Source: an uncultured Burkholderiales bacterium
GTDB lineage: Bacteria; Pseudomonadota; Gammaproteobacteria; Burkholderiales; Burkholderiaceae
Direction of reading: 5' to 3'
Length of the DNA stretch: 54,772 bases
NCBI GenBank assembly: GCA_946480465.1
Contig: CAMLJY010000043.1
Coordinates: 1 to 54,772, forward strand
The notes under the pieces were generated by a model. It searched no databases. It had not been told where the DNA came from and saw only the letters and a program-made list of their open reading frames with translations. Positions 24,825 to 32,231 of this stretch are shown here, piece after piece. Within the stretch, counting starts at the first letter, position 1. Every line of letters begins with the position of its first letter. A program made the translations under genes and the position numbers.

Positions 24825-25970
24825 ATGACCACCTGCCACCCGGCCGGCCGCACCGACGTTACGGCGCCCGGCCCCGGCACCGCCACGCTGGACGAGCGGC
24901 GCCGGCAATTCCAGCGCTTCGCCGAGACGGAGTGCGGCGAAGACCCGCTCTACGTCGCGCTGTGCCGGCTGCTCGCCGAACGGCCGGGCGCGCTGGCGCT
25001 GCTGGACGCTGCGCCGGCCATGCAGCAACGGCCGAACCTGCTGCTGGCGGCGATCCACGAACGTGTGCTCGATGGCGCCGGCGGTGCGCTGGCCGCCTGG
25101 TATCCCAGCGTCGGCGGCCAGCTTGCCGCGGACGAGCCGGCGTTGGCCGCGGCCCTGGACGAGCTGCTGGCGCGCGAACAGGCCGCCCTCGCCGCGAACT
25201 GCGCTTCACGCGCCACGCAGACCAACGAAACCGGCCGCTGCGCGGTGCTGTGGCCGGCGCTGGCGCAGATCGCCGCGGCCACCGGCGGCCGGCCGCTGGC
25301 GCTGCTGGACTTCGGCTGCAGCGCCGGGCTCAACCTGGGCGTGGACCGCTATCGCTACGACCACGGCGGCGAACGCTGGGGCCCCGACGACGCCGCCGCA
25401 CCGCTGATCGCCTGCCATGCCGTCGGCGGCAGGCCACCGCCGCGGCTGCCGCCGGCGCGCATCGCCGCGCGGCTGGGCATCGATCCCGCGCCGGTCGACC
25501 TGCACGACGCCGCGGCGGTGCGCTGGCTGCGCGCCTGCCTGTGGCCGCACGACCGGGTGCGGCGGGAACGCTTCGACGCGGCGGTGGCCATCGTGCGCGC
25601 GGCCGGCTGGCCGGTGCGCGCCGAAGCCGACTGCGCCGCGGCGATCGAGCCCTGGCTGGACGGCCTGCCCGCGGGCGTGCAGCCGGTGGTCTTCAACAGC
25701 TGGGTGCTGGCCTACTTCACGCCGGCCGAGCGGGCCGCTCACATTGCGCGCATGCAGGACCTGGTGGCGCAGCGCGGCGTGGCGTGGCTGAGCGCGGAGG
25801 GCCCCGGGCTGCTGCTGGGCCAGCTGCCGCCCGCGCCGGTGGCCGATGAGCGCGCCGGCAGCGCCGAGATCGCCAACGCCTCGCTGTGGTGGTCGAGCCT
25901 GCCCGGCGCCCCACCCCGGCTCGTCGCCCGCAGCCACGCGCACGGTCGGTGGGCGCATTGGGCCGATTGA
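24825..25970 (+). CDS. DUF2332 domain protein
   Basis: The 381-residue soluble protein matches the DUF2332 family: DERRRQFQRFAETECGEDPLY at the N-terminus, TQTNETGRCAVLWPAL, then LLDFGCSAGLNL. That last motif looks like an S-adenosylmethionine-binding loop, suggesting a Rossmann methyltransferase-like fold. No activity has been shown to my knowledge. Upstream, TAGGCT at 24790-24795 could serve as a -10. The frame begins earlier at 24750, but MTTCHPAGRTD at 24825 is the better start because the -10 lies between. Confidence 0.83.
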   Translation: MTTCHPAGRTDVTAPGPGTATLDERRRQFQRFAETECGEDPLYVALCRLLAERPGALALLDAAPAMQQRPNLLLAAIHERVLDGAGGALAAWYPSVGGQLAADEPALAAALDELLAREQAALAANCASRATQTNETGRCAVLWPALAQIAAATGGRPLALLDFGCSAGLNLGVDRYRYDHGGERWGPDDAAAPLIACHAVGGRPPPRLPPARIAARLGIDPAPVDLHDAAAVRWLRACLWPHDRVRRERFDAAVAIVRAAGWPVRAEADCAAAIEPWLDGLPAGVQPVVFNSWVLAYFTPAERAAHIARMQDLVAQRGVAWLSAEGPGLLLGQLPPAPVADERAGSAEIANASLWWSSLPGAPPRLVARSHAHGRWAHWAD

Positions 25971-26154
25971 CAGCAGGACGCTTACTTCAAGCGCAATCAA
26001 CAACGCGCGAAAGTCCGGCCGCCCGGGCTGGCCGAAGAACGCCCCGCCGGTGCGCGCCGCGCCTGCTCGTCCGGCCTGATGGGGCGATCCGCCGCGTCCT
26101 GCGCCCGCATCGGTCGATGCGCACAAGGCATGCCGGCCGGCACAACACGCGCTC

Positions 26155-26160
26155 GATAAT
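26155..26160 (+). promoter_or_regulatory. Candidate -10 element of the aromatic aminotransferase gene
   Basis: GATAAT lies 28 bp before the ATG in a 218-bp gap that shows no other feature. A -35 is not clear. Confidence 0.4.
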
Positions 26161-26188
26161 CGCCGCTTCTCCACCGGAGCCCCCTTTC

Positions 26189-27385
26189 ATGTTCCAGCAC
26201 ATCACGCCCTATGCGGGCGATCCGATCTTTGCGCTCGTCGATGCCTACAACGCCGATCCGCGGCCGCAGAAGGTGAACCTCTCCATCGGCATCTACTTCG
26301 ACGAACAGGGCCGCCTGCCGGTGCTCGAGAGCGTGAAGGCGGCCGAAGCGCAGATCCTGGCCGCCGACGGGCCGAAGCCCTACCTGGCGATGGAAGGCGC
26401 GGCCGATGCGCGCCGCGAGGTGCAGAAGCTGCTGCTGGGCGCGGACCACCCGGCCATCGCCGCCGGCCGCGTCGCCACGCTGCAGACCGTGGGCTCCTCG
26501 GGCGGCCTGAAGGTCGGCGCGGACTTCATCAAGACCTGGCTGCCCGAGTCGCAGGTGTGGGTCAGCGACCCGACCTGGGACAACCACCGCTCGATGTTCG
26601 AGGGCTCGGGCTTCAAGGTGAACACCTACCCGTACTACGACGCGGCCACCGGCGGCGTGCGCTTCGAGGCGATGCTGGACACGCTGCGCGGCCTGCCCCC
26701 GCGCAGCGTCGTGCTGCTGCACGCCTGCTGCCACAACCCCACCGGCGTCGACCTGACCGCCGCGCAGTGGGACGCGCTGATCCCGGTCCTGCGTGAACGC
26801 GAGCTGCTGCCCTACCTGGACCTGGCCTACCAGGGCTTCGGCGACGGCATCGCCGAAGACGCCTATGCGGTGCGCGCGATGGCCGATGCCGGCATCACCT
26901 ACCTCATCGCCAACTCGTTCTCCAAGAGCATGAGCGTGTACGGCGAGCGCTGCGGCGCGCTGTCGGCCGTGTGCGCCGACAAGGCCGAGGCGGACCTGGT
27001 GATGGGCCAGCTGCGCTTCACCGTGCGCCGCATCTACTCCAGCCCGCCGATGCACAGCGCGCAGATCGTCGCCCGCGTGCTGGGCGACGCGAAGCTGCGT
27101 GCGATGTGGGAAGGCGAGCTGGCGCAGATGCGCGAGCGCATCGCCCGCATGCGCCGCGCGCTGCACGACCGCCTGGTGGCGCGCGTGCCCGGCCGCGACT
27201 TCGGCTACTTCCTGACCCAGCGCGGCATGTTCAGCTACACCGGCCTGTCCGCCGCCCAGGTCGACCGCCTGCGCGAGGAGCACGCGGTCTACCTGATCCG
27301 CTCGGGCCGCATCTGCGTGGCCGGCCTCAACGAGGCCAACGTCGAGCGCACGGCCGAGGCGATGGCCACCGTCATCGGTGGCTGA
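26189..27385 (+). CDS. tyrB: Aromatic amino acid / aspartate aminotransferase
   Basis: The 398-residue class I PLP aminotransferase transfers amino groups among aspartate, tyrosine, phenylalanine and their keto acids. Visible active-site residues: Asn183 in HACCHNPTGVD, Asp211 and Tyr214 in YLDLAYQGFG, the PLP lysine Lys246 in NSFSKSMSVYGER, and a C-terminal SGRICVAGLN arginine. LNLSIGIYFDEQG-like N-terminal text (VNLSIGIYFDEQG) is typical of the TyrB/AspC group. The assignment as tyrB rather than aspC is a judgement. A 13-bp tandem repeat begins within its last codons. Confidence 0.9.
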   Translation: MFQHITPYAGDPIFALVDAYNADPRPQKVNLSIGIYFDEQGRLPVLESVKAAEAQILAADGPKPYLAMEGAADARREVQKLLLGADHPAIAAGRVATLQTVGSSGGLKVGADFIKTWLPESQVWVSDPTWDNHRSMFEGSGFKVNTYPYYDAATGGVRFEAMLDTLRGLPPRSVVLLHACCHNPTGVDLTAAQWDALIPVLRERELLPYLDLAYQGFGDGIAEDAYAVRAMADAGITYLIANSFSKSMSVYGERCGALSAVCADKAEADLVMGQLRFTVRRIYSSPPMHSAQIVARVLGDAKLRAMWEGELAQMRERIARMRRALHDRLVARVPGRDFGYFLTQRGMFSYTGLSAAQVDRLREEHAVYLIRSGRICVAGLNEANVERTAEAMATVIGG

Positions 27386-27412
27386 CATCGGCGGCTGACA
27401 TCGGCGGCTGAC
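27374..27412. repeat. Three tandem copies of a 13-bp unit at the tyrB stop codon
   Basis: The unit ATCGGYGGCTGAC occurs at 27374-27386, 27387-27399 and 27400-27412. The first copy contains the last codons and the TGA of tyrB; copies two and three add further TGA triplets. Copies differ at one base. Confidence 0.9.
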
Positions 27413-27631
27413 GGCCGCCCGGCATCTGTCATCTTCCTCGAGCGCGGCATCGCAGCGTCCCGTGCGGGGCGCTGCATCCGACCCCGGCGCGGCCGCGTAT
27501 GTGAGCCCGGTCGATCGGCCGAATCGATCCCGCTGTAAGTTCCGCGGGGCCGCCGGAGACACACGTGGGCGCCGGCCGGGAATTGGTTCCGGGCGGCGTC
27601 CGTAGACAACCCTCTCGTCAAGGAAGAGACC

Positions 27632-27889
27632 ATGAAGAACGTCAAGACCGGCGTCGCCATCGCCACCGCCGCTGCCGCCCTGTTCTCCACCGGCCTGCTG
27701 GCCACCGGCACCGCGCATGCGGCCGATGCGGGCGTGAAGTGCTCGGGCACCAACAGCTGCAAGGGCACCAGCGAGTGCAAGACCGCCAGCAGCTCCTGCA
27801 AGGGCCACAACAGCTGCAAGGGCCAGGGCTGGGTCACCGTCAAGTCGGCCAAGGACTGCACCGACAAGGGCGGCAAGGTCGTCAAGTAA
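27632..27889 (+). CDS. bufA2: BufA2-like bufferin precursor, secreted Cys-rich peptide
   Basis: The 85-residue product is a bufferin-type ribosomal peptide: secreted, with cysteines that partner enzymes modify so that it binds excess copper in the periplasm. An Ala-rich Sec signal peptide (1-30, cleavage near AHA-ADAG) precedes a core with six Cys at 37, 43, 49, 56, 62 and 76. The core repeats NSCKG (41-45 and 60-64), with SECKT and SSSCKG between. It ends in SAKDCTDKGG, a pattern of the BufA2 family. The ATG follows AAGGAAGAG at 27618-27626. The biosynthetic genes bufB and bufC follow after a 185-bp structured spacer. Family function is from published work on relatives; which cysteines are modified here is not known. 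Confidence 0.88.
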   Translation: MKNVKTGVAIATAAAALFSTGLLATGTAHAADAGVKCSGTNSCKGTSECKTASSSCKGHNSCKGQGWVTVKSAKDCTDKGGKVVK

Positions 27890-27892
27890 GAC

Positions 27893-27957
27893 AGCGCCGG
27901 CGCCTGCTGGCCCGCGGCACCGCGGGCCACCGGGCGCCTGGCGCGTGCGCCGGCGCT
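27893..27957 (+). promoter_or_regulatory. Structured spacer between bufA and bufB
   Basis: An outer perfect 11-bp pair, AGCGCCGGCGC (27893-27903) with GCGCCGGCGCT (27947-27957), encloses an inner perfect 8-bp hairpin GGCCCGCG-GCAC-CGCGGGCC (27909-27928). No T-run follows, so it is not a classical terminator. It could protect the bufA message or limit read-through into bufBC, giving more precursor than enzyme. Confidence 0.6.
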
Positions 27958-28074
27958 CGGCGGCGGCCGGCGCACGCTCCAGGGGCTGGTTTCCTGGTGC
28001 CTTTCTTCACCCGGCCACCGCTCGGCGGCGCCGGGTGCTTTTGCCGTTACCAGACCGATGCGACGAGCAAGGCG

Positions 28075-28920
28075 ATGAGCGAACAGACGATCGCGGGTTT
28101 CGGACTCGGCCTGCGCACCGAGCACTATGCCGACTTCGAGCAACGCGGCGCGACGGTGGACTGGCTCGAGATCCTGAGCGAGAACTACATGGTCCCGGGC
28201 GGCCGCCCGCTGCACCACCTGGACCGCATCCGCGCCGATCACCCGATGGTGATGCACGGCGTATCGATGTCCATCGGCGGCACCGACCCGCTGGACCTGG
28301 ACTACCTGCGCGAGCTGAAGGCGCTGGCCGCCCGCGTGCAGCCGGCCTGGCTGTCCGACCACCTGTGCTGGACCGGCGTGAACGGCCGCAACCTGCACGA
28401 CCTGCTGCCGCTGCCGATGAGCGAGGCCGCGCTGCGCCACGTGGCCGCGCGGCTGGACGAGGTGCAGCACCGGCTGGGACGGCGCATCGCGATCGAGAAC
28501 CTCTCGAGCTACGTGCGCTTCGCCGCCGACGAGATGCGCGAATACGAGTTCGTCGCCGACCTGTTGAAGCGCACCGATGCCTGGCTGCTGCTGGACGTAA
28601 ACAACGTCTACGTCAGCAGCGTGAACCACGGCTTCGACGCCCGCGCCTACATCGACGCGATGCCGGCCGAGCGGGTGGTGCAGATCCACCTGGCGGGGCA
28701 CAGCGCGCAAGACGGCTTCCTCGTCGACACCCACGATGCGCCGGTGTGCGACGCAGTGTGGGACCTCTACCGCTACACGATCGCCCGGATCGGACCGCGG
28801 CCGACGATGATCGAACGCGACGACCACATCCCGGCGCTGGACGAGCTGCTGGCGGAGCTGGACATCGCGCGTCGCCTCAGCGCCGAGGCGACGGGCGCGC
28901 GCATGGAGGCCTGGGCATGA
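28075..28920 (+). CDS. bufB: Bufferin-modifying multinuclear iron oxidase (DUF692/MNIO)
   Basis: The 281-residue TIM-barrel enzyme belongs to the DUF692 family, in which two or three iron ions drive oxidation of peptide cysteines (thiooxazole formation in bufferins). Candidate metal ligands are in place: His61 in VMHGVSMS, His96 in LSDHLCW, Glu141 in IAIENLSSY, Asp174 and Asn177 in LLDVNNVYV, His205 and His209 in QIHLAGH, Asp218/His220 in DTHDAP, and Glu247 in MIERDDHIP. Length is typical. The ATG at 28075 precedes SEQTIAGFGLGLR, the usual start. It overlaps bufC by four bases (ATGA), so enzyme and partner are made together. Confidence 0.92.
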   Translation: MSEQTIAGFGLGLRTEHYADFEQRGATVDWLEILSENYMVPGGRPLHHLDRIRADHPMVMHGVSMSIGGTDPLDLDYLRELKALAARVQPAWLSDHLCWTGVNGRNLHDLLPLPMSEAALRHVAARLDEVQHRLGRRIAIENLSSYVRFAADEMREYEFVADLLKRTDAWLLLDVNNVYVSSVNHGFDARAYIDAMPAERVVQIHLAGHSAQDGFLVDTHDAPVCDAVWDLYRYTIARIGPRPTMIERDDHIPALDELLAELDIARRLSAEATGARMEAWA

Positions 28921-29729
28921 CGGCCGCGGCCGACACGCTGCGCGCGCAGCAACAGGCCTTCGCCGCCGCCACCGCCGACGGCGCGGCGCCCGGCACCCTG
29001 CTGGCCAGCGACCCGCAGGGCGGTCCGCCGCGGCTGGACGTCTACCGCCATGCCTACCGTGCCCGCCTGACCGATGCGCTGGCCGACAACTTCGAGATTC
29101 TCGCCCGCGCGATGGGCGACGAGGCATTCGCCGCGCTGGCGGACGCGTACCTCACGGCCCATCCCTCCAACCACCCGTCGATCCGCTGGTTCGGCCATCG
29201 GCTGGCGGACTTCATGGCCGCCACGGCCGACGCCGGCGACGACGTCGTGCCGCACCCCGCCTTCGTGGACCTGGCCCGCATGGACTGGGCGCTGCGCGCC
29301 GCGTTCGACGCCGCCGACGCGCCGGCCCTCGGCCGCGAGGCGCTGGCCGGCTGGGCGCCGCAGGATTTCGCGGCGCTGCGGCTGGCGCCGCACCCCAGCG
29401 TGCAGATCGTCCGCCTGCGGTGGGCGGTCGAGGCCGCCTGGCGCGGGTTGCGTGAACACGACCCGGACAGCGGCACCGAACCCGAGCTGCCAGCGCCGGA
29501 GGAACGGCCGCACACTTTGCTCGCTTGGCGCCGCGGACTGGACACGCTGTGGCGCTCGGTCGAGCCGGCCGAAGCCGCGCTGCTGGACGGCCTGGCCGCG
29601 GGCGAATCCTTCGCCGCCCTGTGCGAGCGCGCCGCCGCGCTCGAACACGATGCGCTGCAGCCCGCGCAGCGGGCGGCCACCACACTGGCGCAGTGGCTGG
29701 ATGACGGGTTGATCAGCCGGATCGATTGA
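28917..29729 (+). CDS. bufC: Bufferin maturation partner BufC (DUF2063 domain)
   Basis: The 270-residue protein starts with a DUF2063 domain (QQQAFAAAT, LDVYRHAYRARLTDALADNFEIL, YLTAHPSNHPSIRWFG), known as the putative DNA-binding or peptide-recruiting partner encoded beside MNIO enzymes. In studied systems this partner delivers the precursor peptide to the oxidase. A helical C-terminal part follows (residues about 150-270), ending TTLAQWLDDGLISRID. It is coupled to bufB by ATGA. Its last 17 bases overlap the 3' end of the convergent M50 protease gene. No DoxX-type bufD follows. Confidence 0.9.
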   Translation: MTAAADTLRAQQQAFAAATADGAAPGTLLASDPQGGPPRLDVYRHAYRARLTDALADNFEILARAMGDEAFAALADAYLTAHPSNHPSIRWFGHRLADFMAATADAGDDVVPHPAFVDLARMDWALRAAFDAADAPALGREALAGWAPQDFAALRLAPHPSVQIVRLRWAVEAAWRGLREHDPDSGTEPELPAPEERPHTLLAWRRGLDTLWRSVEPAEAALLDGLAAGESFAALCERAAALEHDALQPAQRAATTLAQWLDDGLISRID

Positions 29730-30267
29730 CCGCGCCCGCGCCGGCCTGCCGCAGCGCTGCCAGCACCTGCGCGCCGTCGCTGCGGCCGTGCGGCAGCAGG
29801 CTCCTGAGCAGCAGCACGCCGTTCAGCGGCAGCCAGGCCAGCACCAGCGAGGTCACGGCGGGGCTCCACGGCCCGCTGGGCGCTTGCATCAGCAGCAGCC
29901 CGACACCGGCCAGCCCGAGCTGCATGCCCCAGCCGGCCGACAGGTGCAGCAGGCGTCCTCGCAAGCCCACGCCGGCCGGCAGCTTCGCCACGCACAGGCC
30001 GCCACCGCCACCCAGCCACACCTGGATGCGCCGCGCACCCAGCAGCGCCGCCGTCGCCGCATGCCCGGCTTCATGCAGGACGAGGATCGCGGCATAGCCG
30101 ACGGCAGCGCCGGCACCGACGGCCCAGGACCCGCGTCCGGCGAGAACGCAGGCCAGCAGGCCCACCACCAGCAGCACGCCGAACAGGGACGGGTGCAGGT
30201 AGAACTCGAACCGGCCGGCACCGAAGGCGACGAACGGCATCCGGCCCACGGCCGTGTTCCAGCTCAT
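29713..30267 (-). CDS. M50 (site-2 protease) family membrane metalloprotease, minimal form
   Basis: The 184-residue integral membrane protein has about five hydrophobic helices and the zinc-protease motif HEAGH (65-69) in the middle of a helix (AAILVLHEAGHAATAALLG). The second metal-ligand region of S2P enzymes is expected near LPLNGVLLLRSLLPHGRSDG; the family NPxxDG there is degenerate (HGRSDG). A soluble PDZ domain is absent. It could be an active intramembrane protease or a relative that lost activity. The start overlaps the stop of the upstream gene (ATGA). Its 3' end overlaps bufC convergently by 17 bp. Confidence 0.82.
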   Translation of the reverse strand: MSWNTAVGRMPFVAFGAGRFEFYLHPSLFGVLLVVGLLACVLAGRGSWAVGAGAAVGYAAILVLHEAGHAATAALLGARRIQVWLGGGGGLCVAKLPAGVGLRGRLLHLSAGWGMQLGLAGVGLLLMQAPSGPWSPAVTSLVLAWLPLNGVLLLRSLLPHGRSDGAQVLAALRQAGAGAVNRSG

Positions 30268-30938
30268 CGGCGGCCCGCGTCCGCCGGGCGCAGCGGACCG
30301 GCCAGGGCCAGCGGCCCCGCGGCGGTGGGCTGCCCGTGCCGTTGCACCAGCCGCTGCAGTGCCCAGCGCGCATGCGCGCGGTGGCGCAGCGCCAGCTGCC
30401 GCAGCTCTTCGCTGCGCGCTGCGGCGCTCGCCTGGTCGGGTGCCAGCGCGGGCGCCGGATCGCCACGCAATTCGGCCTGCCGCCAGCGCTCGTGTCCGGA
30501 CTGCGCCAGCCCGTGCCAGCGCTGGCGCTCCGCCTCGGACTTCTCGGCGCGCTCCAGCTGGTCGGCCGCCTCCTTCAGGTCATAGGCGTTCTGGCTGTGG
30601 ACATGCACGGCCACGGGGCCGCGCACGTGGTCCAGGCTGGCCAGCGTGCGGGCCAGGAGCACGCCGGCCTCGCGCGCGTCGAGGCTGCCCTTCAGGATCA
30701 GCTCGCGCGCCAGCAGCTGGCTGCCCAGCAGCGCGCCCTGCAGCTCCAGCCGCTGCCGCTCCGGCGAGCGCGCCGACTCGGCCCGCCACGCCAAGGCCTG
30801 CCCGACGGCCGTCGCCACCGCGGCGCCGACCAGCGCCGCCGCCAGCAGGCGCCAGACGCCGCCATCGATGCGCAGCCGCACCACCGGCACGGTGGCCAGG
30901 TCGGGCGGCGAGGCGGGTGTCGGTGGGGTGGCAGCCAT
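30264..30938 (-). CDS. Single-pass membrane protein with coiled-coil region, unknown
   Basis: From MAATPPTPASPPDL the product has 224 residues. A short cytoplasmic leader precedes one transmembrane helix (about 27-45, LLAAALVGAAVATAVGQALA). A long, strongly helical region rich in Ala, Glu, Arg, Leu and Gln follows, with coiled-coil character (QRLELQGALLGSQLLARELI, NAYDLKEAADQLERAEKSEA). No family recognised. It is coupled by ATGA to the M50 protease gene downstream, so the protein could be the protease's substrate or partner; that is inference. A longer reading to 31028 adds 30 doubtful residues. Confidence 0.65.
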   Translation of the reverse strand: MAATPPTPASPPDLATVPVVRLRIDGGVWRLLAAALVGAAVATAVGQALAWRAESARSPERQRLELQGALLGSQLLARELILKGSLDAREAGVLLARTLASLDHVRGPVAVHVHSQNAYDLKEAADQLERAEKSEAERQRWHGLAQSGHERWRQAELRGDPAPALAPDQASAAARSEELRQLALRHRAHARWALQRLVQRHGQPTAAGPLALAGPLRPADAGRR

Positions 30939-31031
30939 GCGGGCAACGATTCTTCGGTGTTCGCCCGCCGGCCCACAACCCCTAGAAGCGCCCCAGGGCG
31001 TGTCAAGCGGCAACAAGGCGCAACGCAAGCG

Positions 31032-32231
31032 CTATCGCTCGAAACACGCGTCCAGCCGTCGCGGCGGCGCATGCGGCAGCGAGCATTCGCAGGATGCCTC
31101 GCCGCTGCCCTTCAGCCACGCCGAGATGAACTCGGTCTGGTGGCGGTCGGCCAGCACCGGCGTGTGGCCGGTGTCGGGCAGGTGCACGACCGTCATCGGC
31201 CGGCTGCGCTGCATGCGGCTGATGGTGCCGGGCGACAGCGCGTCGGAGGCCATGCCATGCAGCAGCAGCACCGGGCAGCGCACGCGGGCCCAGTCGTCCC
31301 ACTGGTCGACGCTCATCGCCGCCTCGTCGCGGTAGGCCAGCATGGCGCGCGGGTCGTGGCGATAGATGCGGCCGCCCTCTTCCTCGGACCAGCGCGTCTG
31401 GTGGTGGGCGATGAACTGGCGCACGTCCTCGCCCACCGGGCCGTCATGCTTCTGCGCGGCGCCGGTGCGGCGCATCAGGTCGGCCGGGTCGTGGAAGACA
31501 TAGTGGCGTGCCAGCGTCTCGGCGCGGCGGGCACGGCGCGCACGCGGGATGTGCGGGCCGACGTCGTTGAGCACCAGGCGGGCCACCAGCGCGGGGTGGC
31601 GCGCCGCCAGCTCGATGGCCGCGCTGCCGCCCATCGACGAGCCCAGCACCGCGACCGGCGCGCCCAGGTGCTCGATCAGCTGGCGCAGCAGCTCGACGCA
31701 GGTCTCGCGCCGGTACTCGCGCTTGTCGGCCAGCCATCCGGAAGCGCCGCGGCCGGGCCAGTCGATGCAGATCACACGCAGGCCGGCGCGCGCCAGGTCG
31801 GCGGCCAGGAAAGCGAAGCGCATGGCCGTGTTGGCCACGCCACCGCCGCACAGCAGCACCGGCGCGTCACGCGGGCCCCAGTCGGTGACGGCGATGCGGA
31901 CGGTGTAGGGCCGGCGCAGGCGCGAGGGCACGCCGCGCTGCAGTGCCAGCGGCTGGCGGTACTCGAAGGTCGCGCGCAGGAAGTGGCCGTCGAAGCGCTG
32001 GTTCAGTCGGCGGGCCGCGTCGTCCCAGGCGCGCCAGGCGGCGCCGTGGTCGCTCAGGTCCGTGCGCCGCCGGGCCGACGTGGGCGCCGGTTCGCCATGG
32101 GACTGGGCGCCGGGGCCGGGGCCGGGGCCGGGGCCGGGGCCGTCGGCCAGCGCGGCCGGCGCGGCCGGCGCGGTCGGCGCGGCCGGCGCGGTCGATGAGC
32201 CTGGCGAACGGTCGGCCAAGGCCAGCCTCAC
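31032..32231 (-). CDS. Alpha/beta-fold hydrolase
   Basis: From a GTG at 32231 the product has 399 residues. The first ~55 are disordered, with Ala-Pro-rich text and a Gly-Pro repeat GPGPGPGPG (31-39) encoded by a GGGGCC tract. The hydrolase fold follows: VLLCGGGVANTAMRF, CIDWPGRGAS, nucleophile Ser197 in LGSSMGGSAAIE, a cap region, and a C-terminal LPDTGHTPVLAD that supplies the catalytic His. The acid is probably in the VLLLHGMASDAL strand. The substrate is unknown. Its GTG overlaps the stop of the Ser/Thr kinase gene (GTGA), so the two are translationally coupled. The true start could be internal, avoiding the repeat. Confidence 0.86.
   Translation of the reverse strand: MRLALADRSPGSSTAPAAPTAPAAPAALADGPGPGPGPGPGAQSHGEPAPTSARRRTDLSDHGAAWRAWDDAARRLNQRFDGHFLRATFEYRQPLALQRGVPSRLRRPYTVRIAVTDWGPRDAPVLLCGGGVANTAMRFAFLAADLARAGLRVICIDWPGRGASGWLADKREYRRETCVELLRQLIEHLGAPVAVLGSSMGGSAAIELAARHPALVARLVLNDVGPHIPRARRARRAETLARHYVFHDPADLMRRTGAAQKHDGPVGEDVRQFIAHHQTRWSEEEGGRIYRHDPRAMLAYRDEAAMSVDQWDDWARVRCPVLLLHGMASDALSPGTISRMQRSRPMTVVHLPDTGHTPVLADRHQTEFISAWLKGSGEASCECSLPHAPPRRLDACFER
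32109..32141. repeat. GGGGCC tandem repeat
   Basis: About five units of GGGGCC (one starting GGGGCC at 32113) lie within the 5' part of the hydrolase gene. The plus strand offers four runs of four G separated by CC, a sequence capable of forming a G-quadruplex; the coding strand reads as Gly-Pro dipeptides. A CGGCGCGGC-type Ala-rich tract follows at about 32155-32200. Confidence 0.85.
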
